Shown here in pieces: positions 7,213 to 13,639 of a DNA stretch of 13,639 nt (position 1 is the stretch's first letter; each line of letters begins with the position of its first letter). The DNA is from an uncultured Bilophila sp. (GTDB taxonomy: Bacteria > Desulfobacterota > Desulfovibrionia > Desulfovibrionales > Desulfovibrionaceae). The stretch lies in assembly GCA_910585945.1 (NCBI GenBank), contig CAJUHZ010000054.1, positions 1-13,639 on the forward strand. The letters are read 5' to 3'. The position numbers were made by a program, and so were the translations under genes. The notes under the pieces are model-generated. The model worked only from the letters and a program-made list of their open reading frames with translations. It ran no database searches and was not told the origin of the DNA.

Positions 7213-8826
7213 TTACCGCATTCGCGGCCGGGAAAATACCATGCCGCGTACATACCCTGCGGTTTGCCCGGGCGCGGGAGTAGCCGGACGTTCCGCAGGT
7301 GTCTGATAACCGCCGACGAAGTCCAGCGCCTCATCCAGCGTGGCGAATTGAGCGTTGACCGTGCGCGAGCCATCGATCAGGTTGTGCTTTTCGTACTGAA
7401 TACGCAAACCTGTCTGATCGTCGGCGGTTTGAAAAATCCGCATCTGAAAGATGCCGCCATCGCCCGCATCCATTGTCCTGGAGTGTTCGTCTTTGCCGTA
7501 AAAATCACTGCCGGTTGGATGAAAACCTGCCCTGGCAAGCCGTTCCCGGAAGGTTTCGCCATTCAGCGCCGATACCGGCGCGGCAGTTTCGGCGGGCGGC
7601 GTCTCTTTGAGGCCCCGCCGTGCGGCATCCTCGCGGGCGGCGGTCAGGGCTTCCTCCGCCGTCTCGAATCTTTTGAGATGGACGCCACGCGGGGCGTTGG
7701 ATGTGGTATGCCACTGGCCGTCCTCATACATTCCCTGTCCGAGTGAACCGACATGCTCGCTGAAATAGGTGCGGTGCAACATATACTTGTCCCGGATAGT
7801 GCCGTTGTGCTGATTGGTGACGAGGTATTCCGTTCGGCCTTCGCCTTCGCCATATGTCAGCTTGTAATACTGTTTCTCCGGCTGTTTGGCGGGAGATTCG
7901 GCAGCAGCACTGTCCTCCTGTGGCTGTGGAGCTTCCGCTGTCGTCTGTCCATCGGCAAGAGAGGTTTTCGGCGTCCAGGTGGAGACATAGTTGGCGTCGT
8001 CCTGCATCCGCTGCAATTCGCGCATGACAGCGGAATGGTTTTCCCGTGTCAGGTTCAATTCCTCCTGCTGGGGAAACTCCTTGCCGAGAGCCGCCTTGAC
8101 GGTTTCCATTTCGGCGATCTCCTGCCGGACATTCTCACGCTGCCTGGCGACGGCCTCATCCAGACCCTTGCCGAGAAAGTTGTCCACGCGCTGAAACAGA
8201 CCGGACAGACTGAGCTTGTCGTCAAAGCTGTACCGCAGATTGTCGGGCTGGAATTGCCGGTCGCCCGCGCCCTGAAGAAGGATGCGGAAACCGTCGCCGC
8301 CCAATGCGCCGGAAGACCGCGCGATGATCAGGTCAAAACCGCGATATTTGCCAAACAACACCTTCGCGCCGGAATTTTTGGTGACTTCCTTGATGCCGCC
8401 CACCAGAATATCCCGCATCTTCTCGCCGTCCTTGTCCCCCAGCACCTTTCCCTCATGCGCCAGCTCCACCAGAATTTTCTCTTTCCCCTTTTCCGTCACC
8501 GTGCGCGTGTTGGCGTCCCGGAGCCGGATACTTTCGGCATAGTCCGCTTCCACCTTGGCAAGCCGCGATTCAGCGGACGCAAGGTATTTGAGACGATCCC
8601 GCATCCTGTGCTGACCGCGCTGATGCTGTGAATACAGAGCCTCCAGCTTGCGTAAATCACTTGCCAACTGCACCTGCATGAGGATAAGAGGATTGCCGGA
8701 AGCTGCGGCTTTCATTTCCGCCGCATTGGCGGCTTCAGAAGACACATCATCTATGACGCGCTGGAGCAAATCACCTTTTCTGAATTGCTCAATGGCGGCT
8801 GACTTGTACTCTATACATTGCCACAT
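7213..8826 (-). pseudogene. C-terminal remnant of a giant helicase/N6-methylase polyprotein
   Basis: The frame is intact from about 8826 to a stop at 7213 (537 aa from an ATG at 8826, with no convincing ribosome-binding site). A GTG at 8853 would only add a few low-quality residues. The first residues, MWQCIEYKSAAIEQF, and then MKAAASGNPLI...QLASDLRKLEALY resemble the section just after the helicase C-terminal domain in very large SNF2-helicase/N6-adenine-methylase proteins of plasmids and ICEs (anti-restriction-like, often well over 1500 aa). No Walker, DEAD/DEAH or NPPY motif is present, so the catalytic parts are lost. Residues about 85-275 are coiled-coil-rich. The last 200 residues contain two small repeat-like domains of unknown function. 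Translation of the remnant is possible, but loss of the 5' part makes it most likely a decaying gene. Confidence 0.65.
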
Positions 8827-9228
8827 CCGAATTTTTTGTGTGTATAGTAACACACTGAAATATTATACAAAAAATTTATACTTCTATCCTTGATACCCCT
8901 CGAAATACCCATCTTTTTGAAAGATTCAGAAAAATTTTTTCGGACAGCGCTGGACGCAGTTTGTTTTTCCCCATTCGCAGACAGGGCGGGCACACTGTCG
9001 TAAGCCTTGGCGCAAGCCAGTATTTTTTTATTCGGCTGTCTCATAGGAATGAGATGTTTTGCGAAGGATATTTGTACATCTGAATAAATTTTATACTGAT
9101 AACTTATTGATATATTTTATGAAAAAATAAATTTTCAAAAAAATACCCCGGCAAATACCCCCAAAGAAAAAGGATATTGCCGGGCGTTATTGTGCTTCTC
9201 TGGACAGTGCTTTCAGGACAGCAGACAT
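8827..9228. other. Gene-poor AT-rich stretch at a truncation boundary
   Basis: I see no convincing gene here. The GC-rich helicase/methylase frame gives way to AT-rich sequence at about 8826. GTGTGT (8838-8843) / ACACAC (8850-8855) is a small 6-bp inverted repeat, and a - strand TATAAT lies at 8862-8867, so a weak - strand promoter is possible. The octamer AAATACCC occurs three times (around 8903, 9142 and 9151). A 77-codon - strand frame (8811-9044) has no ribosome-binding site or family resemblance. Confidence 0.4.
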
Positions 9229-9275
9229 AAAAATCCGGCGCTCACGGAGATCGCCAGCGCCGGATTGTGTTTTTT
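9229..9275. terminator. Strong bidirectional Rho-independent terminator
   Basis: AATCCGGCGCT (9232-9242) pairs perfectly with AGCGCCGGATT (9256-9266), an 11-bp GC-rich stem with a 13-base loop. T runs follow on both strands: TTTTTT at 9270-9275 on +, and about five Ts at 9233-9229 on -. It sits 40 bases after the stop of the - strand gene fragment at 9315-9497, so it most likely served that gene. Confidence 0.75.
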
Positions 9276-9314
9276 ACCGTTCGGAGTTTTCAGGCCTCCC
9301 GTTCTCGGACTGTA

Positions 9315-9497
9315 CTACCAACGTTCATAATTGTCCGCCTTACCTTGCTTTTCCCCCATCCTTCCGGCATATTGTCTTGCAGGTGTTCGTAACACCTTTA
9401 CCCTAGGCGGACCCGCCACCGACACATGCGGGGTTGTTCTTGCTTCGGCAAGTGCAACCGCCTCTCTGCGTACGCTGTCGGGAGTGCGGGTAATGAA
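9315..9497 (-). pseudogene. C-terminal scrap of an unidentified gene
   Basis: Read on the - strand, 60 codons up to a TAG at 9315 give a protein-like sequence: TRTPDSVRREAVALAEAR near the start, then PPRVKVLRTPARQYAGRM, ending DNYERW. The frame has no ATG, GTG or TTG upstream before an in-frame stop, and base composition switches to AT-rich above about 9490. A terminator stands right behind the stop. Together this looks like the tail of a GC-rich gene whose front was replaced when the AT-rich PAAR cassette arrived. I do not recognise the family. The competing + strand frame (9331-9615) starts inside this region and runs into AT-rich non-coding sequence. Confidence 0.45.
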
Positions 9498-9614
9498 AGC
9501 AGATGTGATAATTAGAAGAAAAATATATGAATTTATTTTATTCTCACAGCATATGCGGCAGGGTGGATTTGTGATTGAAAACTATAAGACTCCAACAAAA
9601 AAGGAGAGAATATA

Positions 9615-10148
9615 ATGTCACGAAAGCCTGTTGCACGAGTGGGAGATGCAGGAAGCCATGGCGGTGTAATCACCAATGGAGCAAGCACAATATTTGTTAA
9701 TGATAGGCCAGTGGCAAGAGTGGGAGATATTTATGACTGTCCGAAGCATGGGCCTAACCCTATAGTCACCGGAGCCAAATCCGTTTTCGGTATGGGGCAG
9801 CTCGTGGCGCATGTGGGGTCAAAAACAGCATGTGGCGCTACCATTACATCAGGGTCTCCAGATACGTTTGTTGATGATGATGGAAGCGACAGCACTCCCC
9901 TTGGATTTGAGCAGACATGGCACCCCTATGACGAGCAAGTTCAAATTGTTGATGAGAAAACTGGGGAACCGCTCTCCTTCTATCCATTTTATATTGAAGT
10001 GTCAGACGGGCAAATTGTTTCTGGCGAGACAGATGAAAAGGGGTATACTCCCCGGATTCAGACAGACCGTGCAGAGCGTTTAGAAATTTGGACAGGCGAT
10101 GCAGCCGAAGAAAAGATGGGGGGTAACAATGACAACTCCGAAGCCTAA
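9615..10148 (+). CDS. PAAR-domain T6SS spike protein with C-terminal adaptor domain
   Basis: 177 aa. The ATG at 9615 follows AAGGAGAG by 6 bases. Residues 1-90 form a PAAR domain: repeated ARVGD units at 7-11 and 34-38, SHGG at 14-17, a central DCPKHGP (41-47), SKTACGA (69-75) and SGSPDTFVDD (79-88). H15, C42, H45 and C73 are candidate zinc ligands. PAAR proteins cap the VgrG spike of type VI secretion systems and carry effectors. The C-terminal part (about 105-162) is beta-rich (EQVQIVDEKTGEPL, YIEVSDG, ETDEKGYT), similar to transthyretin-like extensions that dock cargo. There is no toxin domain, so the following overlapping gene is the likely cargo. No other T6SS structural gene is in the window, so the apparatus must be encoded elsewhere. 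Confidence 0.88.
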   Translation: MSRKPVARVGDAGSHGGVITNGASTIFVNDRPVARVGDIYDCPKHGPNPIVTGAKSVFGMGQLVAHVGSKTACGATITSGSPDTFVDDDGSDSTPLGFEQTWHPYDEQVQIVDEKTGEPLSFYPFYIEVSDGQIVSGETDEKGYTPRIQTDRAERLEIWTGDAAEEKMGGNNDNSEA

Positions 10149-10944
10149 TCTGCCAGCGAATACAAATCAGACTCCTCAGTCCGTCCACGTGATTTCAGAA
10201 AAAAGAAAAGTACGCTTGTTAATAGTGGGGAAAGGTACTGAAAAAGGGGATATCAGCGCTTTCCAATTTGCTCGTGCAAATGTCATTAAGAGCTACAAAA
10301 ATATTGATAAGAATAAATACGAAATTATCTCCTATGATGTGAGCACGGCAAAGGAGTTGGTTGATAAAATCAATCAGCAAGATATTGATAGTATACGCTC
10401 TCTTGATATATTTTCCCATGGTGGTGAAACGGCTCTTTATATGACAGTCGGTGAGCCTAGGTATCGTAGCGATGGAAGCTTATGGGGCGATGTTCGTGGT
10501 GCGCTTGATACCGCAGACAGATGGGCGTTCAGAAACGCTGCTCTTTATCGGAATAATAAAGCATTATTGTCGCATGCCGCTGTTATTGCTGACTCGACAT
10601 CATTATATAGCATTGAATTTGATAGATTTACCGATAATGTAAAAGTAGAATTGCATGGATGTAATACTGCTAAACCAAATGAAGGTGGTATTTTTTCTGA
10701 GCCTGACCCTGCGGACAATTTTGCTGGTGAATTTTCTAAAATTCTTTTTGAAGCCGGGCATGTAAATTCAATTGTAATTGGATCTCCAGTCCAATCAAAT
10801 CCAAGCATTAATGGAGATAACACAACCATAAAGCAACAAGATTACAGGCATGGAAGAAGATGCATATTTCGTAACGGAAAAAAAATAGGTGAAACAAAAG
10901 AAAAAGGGCATATTGATGAAAACATGTTAAGTAAAATGCAATAG
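10129..10944 (+). CDS. Putative T6SS effector with caspase-like (clan CD) cysteine protease signature
   Basis: 271 aa from the ATG at 10129, which overlaps the PAAR gene by 20 bases. An in-frame ATG at 10099 is possible but would overlap more. There is no signal peptide. Residues 27-36 form a hydrophobic strand (KVRLLIVGKG). A strand ending in His (LDIFSHGGE, H97) and a second strand ending in Gly-Cys (VELHGCNTA, C178) match the His-Gly / Gly-Cys dyad layout of clan CD peptidases and especially the SHG...GCN(V/T)A pattern of DUF4347 proteins. FAGEFSKIL and VIGSP follow as in those folds. Seen: motifs, overlap with PAAR and a membrane-protein gene downstream. Inferred: PAAR-delivered protease toxin. 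An alternative is a non-proteolytic DUF4347-like adhesion or anchoring domain. I do not recognise a named effector family. Confidence 0.6.
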   Translation: MTTPKPNLPANTNQTPQSVHVISEKRKVRLLIVGKGTEKGDISAFQFARANVIKSYKNIDKNKYEIISYDVSTAKELVDKINQQDIDSIRSLDIFSHGGETALYMTVGEPRYRSDGSLWGDVRGALDTADRWAFRNAALYRNNKALLSHAAVIADSTSLYSIEFDRFTDNVKVELHGCNTAKPNEGGIFSEPDPADNFAGEFSKILFEAGHVNSIVIGSPVQSNPSINGDNTTIKQQDYRHGRRCIFRNGKKIGETKEKGHIDENMLSKMQ

Positions 10945-10952
10945 GAAGTTTA

Positions 10953-11408
10953 ATGAAAATTTTATTCATTTCAAGCAAGGCAATTCTGTTTTTTCTTGTA
11001 GTTGCCGCTGCATACAATTTATTATTTTCAATAGTCACAATATATAATATTGAATGGTATTCTTTGCATTTTGAAAATGATGGCTTAGGATTGTTCATGG
11101 GAAGTTTTTTTTGGCTACAGCTTATGTTTTTACTACGTTTTACAGGTGTTCGATACATGCTGCTTGTATCGGGGGGATGTGGATTGGTGGTCATGGCAAT
11201 AAAGCTACACACACCACCTGACGCAACAGTCATGTCTGCACTGGGCCAGATTGGAAATTGGCCGTCCGTAGAGGATGTCAGAATACTTTGCCTTTTTTGC
11301 ACTATTCTATTTGTTGAAGGTCTCTTATTTAAATACGCAGTAAAATTTCTCAATTTTATTGTAGTAAGGCCAATGAAATCTCTTTTATCATCACAACAGA
11401 AATTATAG
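10953..11408 (+). CDS. Small multi-pass membrane protein, putative immunity protein
   Basis: 151 aa. ATG at 10953 with AGGAAG four bases upstream, beginning 8 bases after the protease-like gene. Four likely transmembrane segments: about 9-30, 46-62, 66-84 and 110-135. A short loop (85-108) and a basic tail (RPMKSLLSSQQK) complete it. No conserved enzyme motif is visible. Position immediately after a PAAR-effector pair is typical of immunity genes, and a membrane location would suit an effector that acts in the periplasm or at the inner membrane. That role is inferred from order and topology only. It is equally possible that it is an unrelated membrane protein or a membrane-anchored partner. 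Confidence 0.6.
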   Translation: MKILFISSKAILFFLVVAAAYNLLFSIVTIYNIEWYSLHFENDGLGLFMGSFFWLQLMFLLRFTGVRYMLLVSGGCGLVVMAIKLHTPPDATVMSALGQIGNWPSVEDVRILCLFCTILFVEGLLFKYAVKFLNFIVVRPMKSLLSSQQKL

Positions 11409-11486
11409 AAATGGATTCATGGTAATTTTTCTGTATTTGTGATGGTGCAAATTGCTCAATAATTATATTGGTAATAAAATTTATCA

Positions 11487-11523
11487 AAGTAATTGAATTG
11501 ATACTCTTGTTTACCAATTACTT
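11487..11523. repeat. 9-bp inverted repeat at the end of relaxase B
   Basis: AAGTAATTG (11487-11495) and CAATTACTT (11515-11523) are perfect inverted copies separated by 19 bases, spanning the relaxase B stop codon. It lies between the convergent immunity-like gene and relaxase B. The stem is AT-rich and lacks a clear T tract, so it is a weak terminator candidate at best. The rest of 11409-11486 is AT-rich with no gene. Confidence 0.3.
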
Positions 11524-13140
11524 CATCCGTAGAGTTTGACGGTGTACTGTCTGTAGACTCTCTTTTTCAACAGGTTCAACCTCTTTGACGAAGTTCAAAA
11601 TCTGCTCCGGTGTGGGGTTGATATTTGCAATATCAATATCCCCCGCCGTTCCGAAGGCATACCAGACTACCCTGCGTCCGTACTCTATCCGCTCGTCACG
11701 GCTCTGCCCGTTGGGGCGGGCGGGGCTGTGTCTGAATACTTCGTTGGCAACTTCCTGCGGCGTGTACCCGGCACAGCGCATGTACAGAGCAATGGCCGCA
11801 TCCAGCCGTGATTCGTCCATCTTTTCGGGAAAACGCTTTTTGACCATTTCCCGGTACGCGACATAGGGTGAAGCCAGCGTGCCGACCCTGGGGAATTCGC
11901 GTTTCCTGACTTCCACGCCGGGAGCGATCCTTCTCCGGAAACGCCAGAGATTGCCAAGATGCGAACCGCGCTTACCCAGCCAGTGCTTGAAGCGGGGAAG
12001 CCGTTCCGGTTTTTCTGCTTGAGACTGCCTGTCCCGCAACGCCGCTTTTTCCTCCAGCCCCTGTTCTTTCAGGAAATACCGGGCAATGTTCAGTATGGAA
12101 AGCCCATGCGCGGCGAGACGGGCCGTAGCCGCCTCACGGCGCTCTTTCTGCCTCCATTCCAGCTCCTCCCGTTCCTCCTCCTTTTTCACCTTGGCGAGGC
12201 GTCTTTCTTCGGCCAGCCTTTGCCGCTCCTTCTGATACTCCTGCCATTCCTCCCGGCATACATGGCTGACCGGCTCCGGAGCGGGCTTCTTGAATGTCCG
12301 TTCGGAGTAGTAGCCAGGCTTGAACTCGCCGAGCCGCTTGCACAGCCTGGACATACTGAAATTCCTGTCCACGCTGGACGCCTTGACCGCCGTGTCGCCC
12401 ACGAAAATCACCGCGCCGGAGCCTTTGCGGGAAAAACGAAGACCGACAGCATCCAGTCCGGCATGAAGCTCTTCCCAGCATGAAGCGTCCTGAATGACGG
12501 CATGGCCGCGTTCCTGCGCGATACGCTGTGCCGACTTTTCGCCCGTGGCGCTTTCAAAGTCCTCGGCCTTGGGCTTGGGTTTTACCTGTTCCCGCCGCTG
12601 GGGATTTTTGACCACATATCCCTGTTCATTGACGCGATAGCGGGCATTTATCTGCGACGCCCAGCCCTGCCTGTGTTCGATTTCGGCAACAATCTTGTGC
12701 GCCGCCTCAATATCGAACCCCCGGTGCGGCTGAATTACCTTTTCCGTATAGGGATGCGTCCGATTCACAACAATGTGCATGTGATAATTACCCGTGTTTT
12801 TGTGCAGGGCATAGAGCGTCTGATGTTCGGCAAGGCCCATTCCCCGAAGAAAAAGACTGACCGCCTCGTCCACCTGTTCGCGGGTAGGCTGTTCGTTTTC
12901 CTGCCATGACAGAATCCAGTGCGTGACCGGCATTTTGCTCTGGATGGATTCCTCAGCAAGAGAAATCATCTCCCTTTTCTGCGCGGCAACGGTCGTGGTC
13001 AGGAAATTTTTGCTTCCGGCATAGGCGAGTTTGTCCCTTCCTTCATCATCATGCGAAGCAAGGATGTAGTTCACCAGACCACCAATCATGGTGGATTTGG
13101 ATTTTTTGAAGCTGGAACGCTTGAGCTTTTTGACGATCAT
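11518..13140 (-). CDS. mobA: MOBP relaxase without primase domain
   Basis: 540 aa. The ATG at 13140 overlaps the mobC stop by 4 bases. It is a homologue of the 750-aa relaxase at 952-3204: same start (MIVKK), Tyr candidate Y25 in GGLVNYIL, HWILSWQENEQPTREQV, and motif HKNTGNYHMHIVVN with H113, H120, H122. In that motif two Asp residues of the other copy are Asn and Gly. SAQRIAQERGHA and KGSGAVIFVGD...KASSVDR follow. Residues about 290-330 form a charged coiled coil. The sequence then goes from an Arg-rich stretch (about 400-420) straight to the helical C-terminal domain (about 435-515, DAAIALYMRCAGY), with the whole RepB primase of the other copy absent. It should process oriT-B but cannot prime DNA. 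The frame is intact. Confidence 0.88.
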   Translation of the reverse strand: MIVKKLKRSSFKKSKSTMIGGLVNYILASHDDEGRDKLAYAGSKNFLTTTVAAQKREMISLAEESIQSKMPVTHWILSWQENEQPTREQVDEAVSLFLRGMGLAEHQTLYALHKNTGNYHMHIVVNRTHPYTEKVIQPHRGFDIEAAHKIVAEIEHRQGWASQINARYRVNEQGYVVKNPQRREQVKPKPKAEDFESATGEKSAQRIAQERGHAVIQDASCWEELHAGLDAVGLRFSRKGSGAVIFVGDTAVKASSVDRNFSMSRLCKRLGEFKPGYYSERTFKKPAPEPVSHVCREEWQEYQKERQRLAEERRLAKVKKEEEREELEWRQKERREAATARLAAHGLSILNIARYFLKEQGLEEKAALRDRQSQAEKPERLPRFKHWLGKRGSHLGNLWRFRRRIAPGVEVRKREFPRVGTLASPYVAYREMVKKRFPEKMDESRLDAAIALYMRCAGYTPQEVANEVFRHSPARPNGQSRDERIEYGRRVVWYAFGTAGDIDIANINPTPEQILNFVKEVEPVEKESLQTVHRQTLRMK

Positions 13141-13460
13141 TGTTTTTCGCTCAGGGATTCAATGCTACGACGGATTGCCCGCAGAGTGGTTTCCAGTTCC
13201 GCGAGAGTGCCCGCGTTGCCCGTTCGCTTCACCACGTCAAAATAATGCTTGAGCAGTCCCCCAAGCCGCCGCAATTCCCGGATGGTCTGGTCGTCCGTTC
13301 TGGCGATGATGGGCCTGCTGCCGAAGAACAACCGCCGCATGTATTCGGAAATGGAGATTCCGGCGGTTGCGGCTTGCCGGGCGATTCTCTCGTCCTCTTC
13401 ATCGGTAAGCCTGAGCGTCCGTCGCCTCTGAAATCTGTTTGCCGCCTTCCGCTTTTCCAT
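13137..13460 (-). CDS. mobC: MobC/TraJ-like relaxosome protein B
   Basis: 107 aa. The ATG at 13460 is preceded by GGAAAGG. It opens with a basic stretch and a ribbon-helix-helix region (RRTLRLTDEEDERIARQA, then AGISISEYMRRLFFG), followed by ELRRLGGLLKH at about 64-74 and a helical tail. It is a homologue of the mobC at 618-986 and should bind oriT-B and help the relaxase nick. The end overlaps the relaxase start by 4 bases, a coupled operon. It is shorter than copy A, mainly at both termini. Confidence 0.87.
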   Translation of the reverse strand: MEKRKAANRFQRRRTLRLTDEEDERIARQAATAGISISEYMRRLFFGSRPIIARTDDQTIRELRRLGGLLKHYFDVVKRTGNAGTLAELETTLRAIRRSIESLSEKQ

Positions 13461-13487
13461 CTGCCTTTCCTGCCTTTTTGCGAGCGT

Positions 13488-13574
13488 GAGAAGCGAAGCG
13501 CCGAACGCTCTTTGGAGTCCAGAGGCGAAGCCTTTGGCAGGATGCCAGCTGTTGTCAGACAGCTGCCATCCTGT
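13488..13574 (-). other. oriT: Origin of transfer oriT-B with IncP-type nic core
   Basis: A 15-bp inverted repeat with one mismatch (13538-13552 / 13559-13573, 6-base loop) carries CATCCTGCC on the - strand (13544 to 13536), the IncP-type nic core, so the nick should fall between 13538 and 13537. As in oriT-A, a CCAAAGG / CCTCTGG hairpin follows directly, and the 17-base box TCGGCGCTTCGCTTCTC (13504 to 13488 on -) stands 33 bases from the nick. It precedes mobC B, as oriT-A precedes mobC A. The main repeat differs in sequence from oriT-A apart from the nic core, which suggests different relaxase specificity. Confidence 0.75.
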
Positions 13575-13639
13575 AAAGAAGAACTCTAGTGTCTAATTGC
13601 AAAAGTTTCGCGCATTATTTCTAAGTTGGCATCCCTTGA
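13575..13639. other. Non-coding right edge, possible insertion-sequence end
   Basis: No gene is visible. ATTGCAAAAGTT and TTGGCAT here resemble ATTGAAAAGTT and CTGGCAT read outward from the left edge (1-40, - strand). This may reflect related mobile-element ends on both sides, but similarity is short and the elements themselves are outside the window. The HTH-like gene expected beyond oriT is not seen. Confidence 0.2.

Noticed and set aside
7753..8631. Long + strand reading frame opposite the helicase/methylase remnant
   Set aside because: It is a shadow of the GC-rich - strand frame, which has recognisable motifs; the + strand product does not.
8811..9044. - strand frame of 77 codons in the AT-rich gap
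   Set aside because: No ribosome-binding site, no family resemblance, and it crosses the start of the helicase/methylase remnant.
8890..9165. Three AAATACCC octamers as iterons of a replication origin
   Set aside because: Too short, unevenly spaced, and no replication initiator gene is next to them.
9331..9614. + strand frame of 94 codons upstream of the PAAR gene
   Set aside because: It spans the GC-rich/AT-rich junction, lacks a ribosome-binding site, and its first half is better explained as the - strand gene tail at 9315-9497.

Overview
This window looks like accessory, plasmid- or ICE-like DNA from a Gram-negative bacterium. Its outer parts are GC-rich, with P-type (MOBP) mobilization genes, an RdgC-like protein and a piece of a very large helicase/methylase protein. 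Its inner cargo is much richer in A+T. A gut-type proteobacterium of the Desulfovibrionaceae (Desulfovibrio/Bilophila-like) is my best guess from the gene style. That is a low-confidence inference, because nothing in the window fixes the taxon.

Layout, left to right. (1) 74-3204 is mobilization module A: a small helix-turn-helix-like protein (-), an oriT with a perfect 20-bp inverted repeat and an IncP-type nic core, mobC/traJ-like (+), and a 750-aa relaxase fused to a RepB-type primase (+). (2) 3278-6182 holds two + strand cargo genes of rising A+T content: a DUF1016/YhcG-type PD-(D/E)XK nuclease and a DUF4209 (HEPN-like, RNxxxHG) protein. Together they look like a defence cargo. (3) 6198-8826, on the - strand, is a terminator, an rdgC-like gene, and the C-terminal remnant of a giant helicase/methylase gene that has lost its front. 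(4) 8827-9497 is gene-poor debris: AT-rich sequence, a strong bidirectional hairpin terminator, and a 60-residue C-terminal scrap of a - strand gene. (5) 9615-11408, on the + strand, is a compact three-gene cassette: a PAAR spike protein with a C-terminal extension, a 271-aa protein with the His...Gly-Cys signature of caspase-like (clan CD/DUF4347-type) proteases, and a small multi-pass membrane protein. I read it as a type VI secretion tip protein, effector and immunity protein. (6) 11518-13574, on the - strand, is mobilization module B: a second relaxase without the primase domain, a second mobC, and a second oriT of the same design.

Modules A and B are homologous but clearly diverged, and they face each other across the cargo. 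In both, the strand 3' of the predicted nick runs inward. The points most worth following are the PAAR/protease/membrane-protein cassette, the nuclease + DUF4209 pair, and the two inverted oriT-mobC-relaxase modules, one of which lacks the primase.
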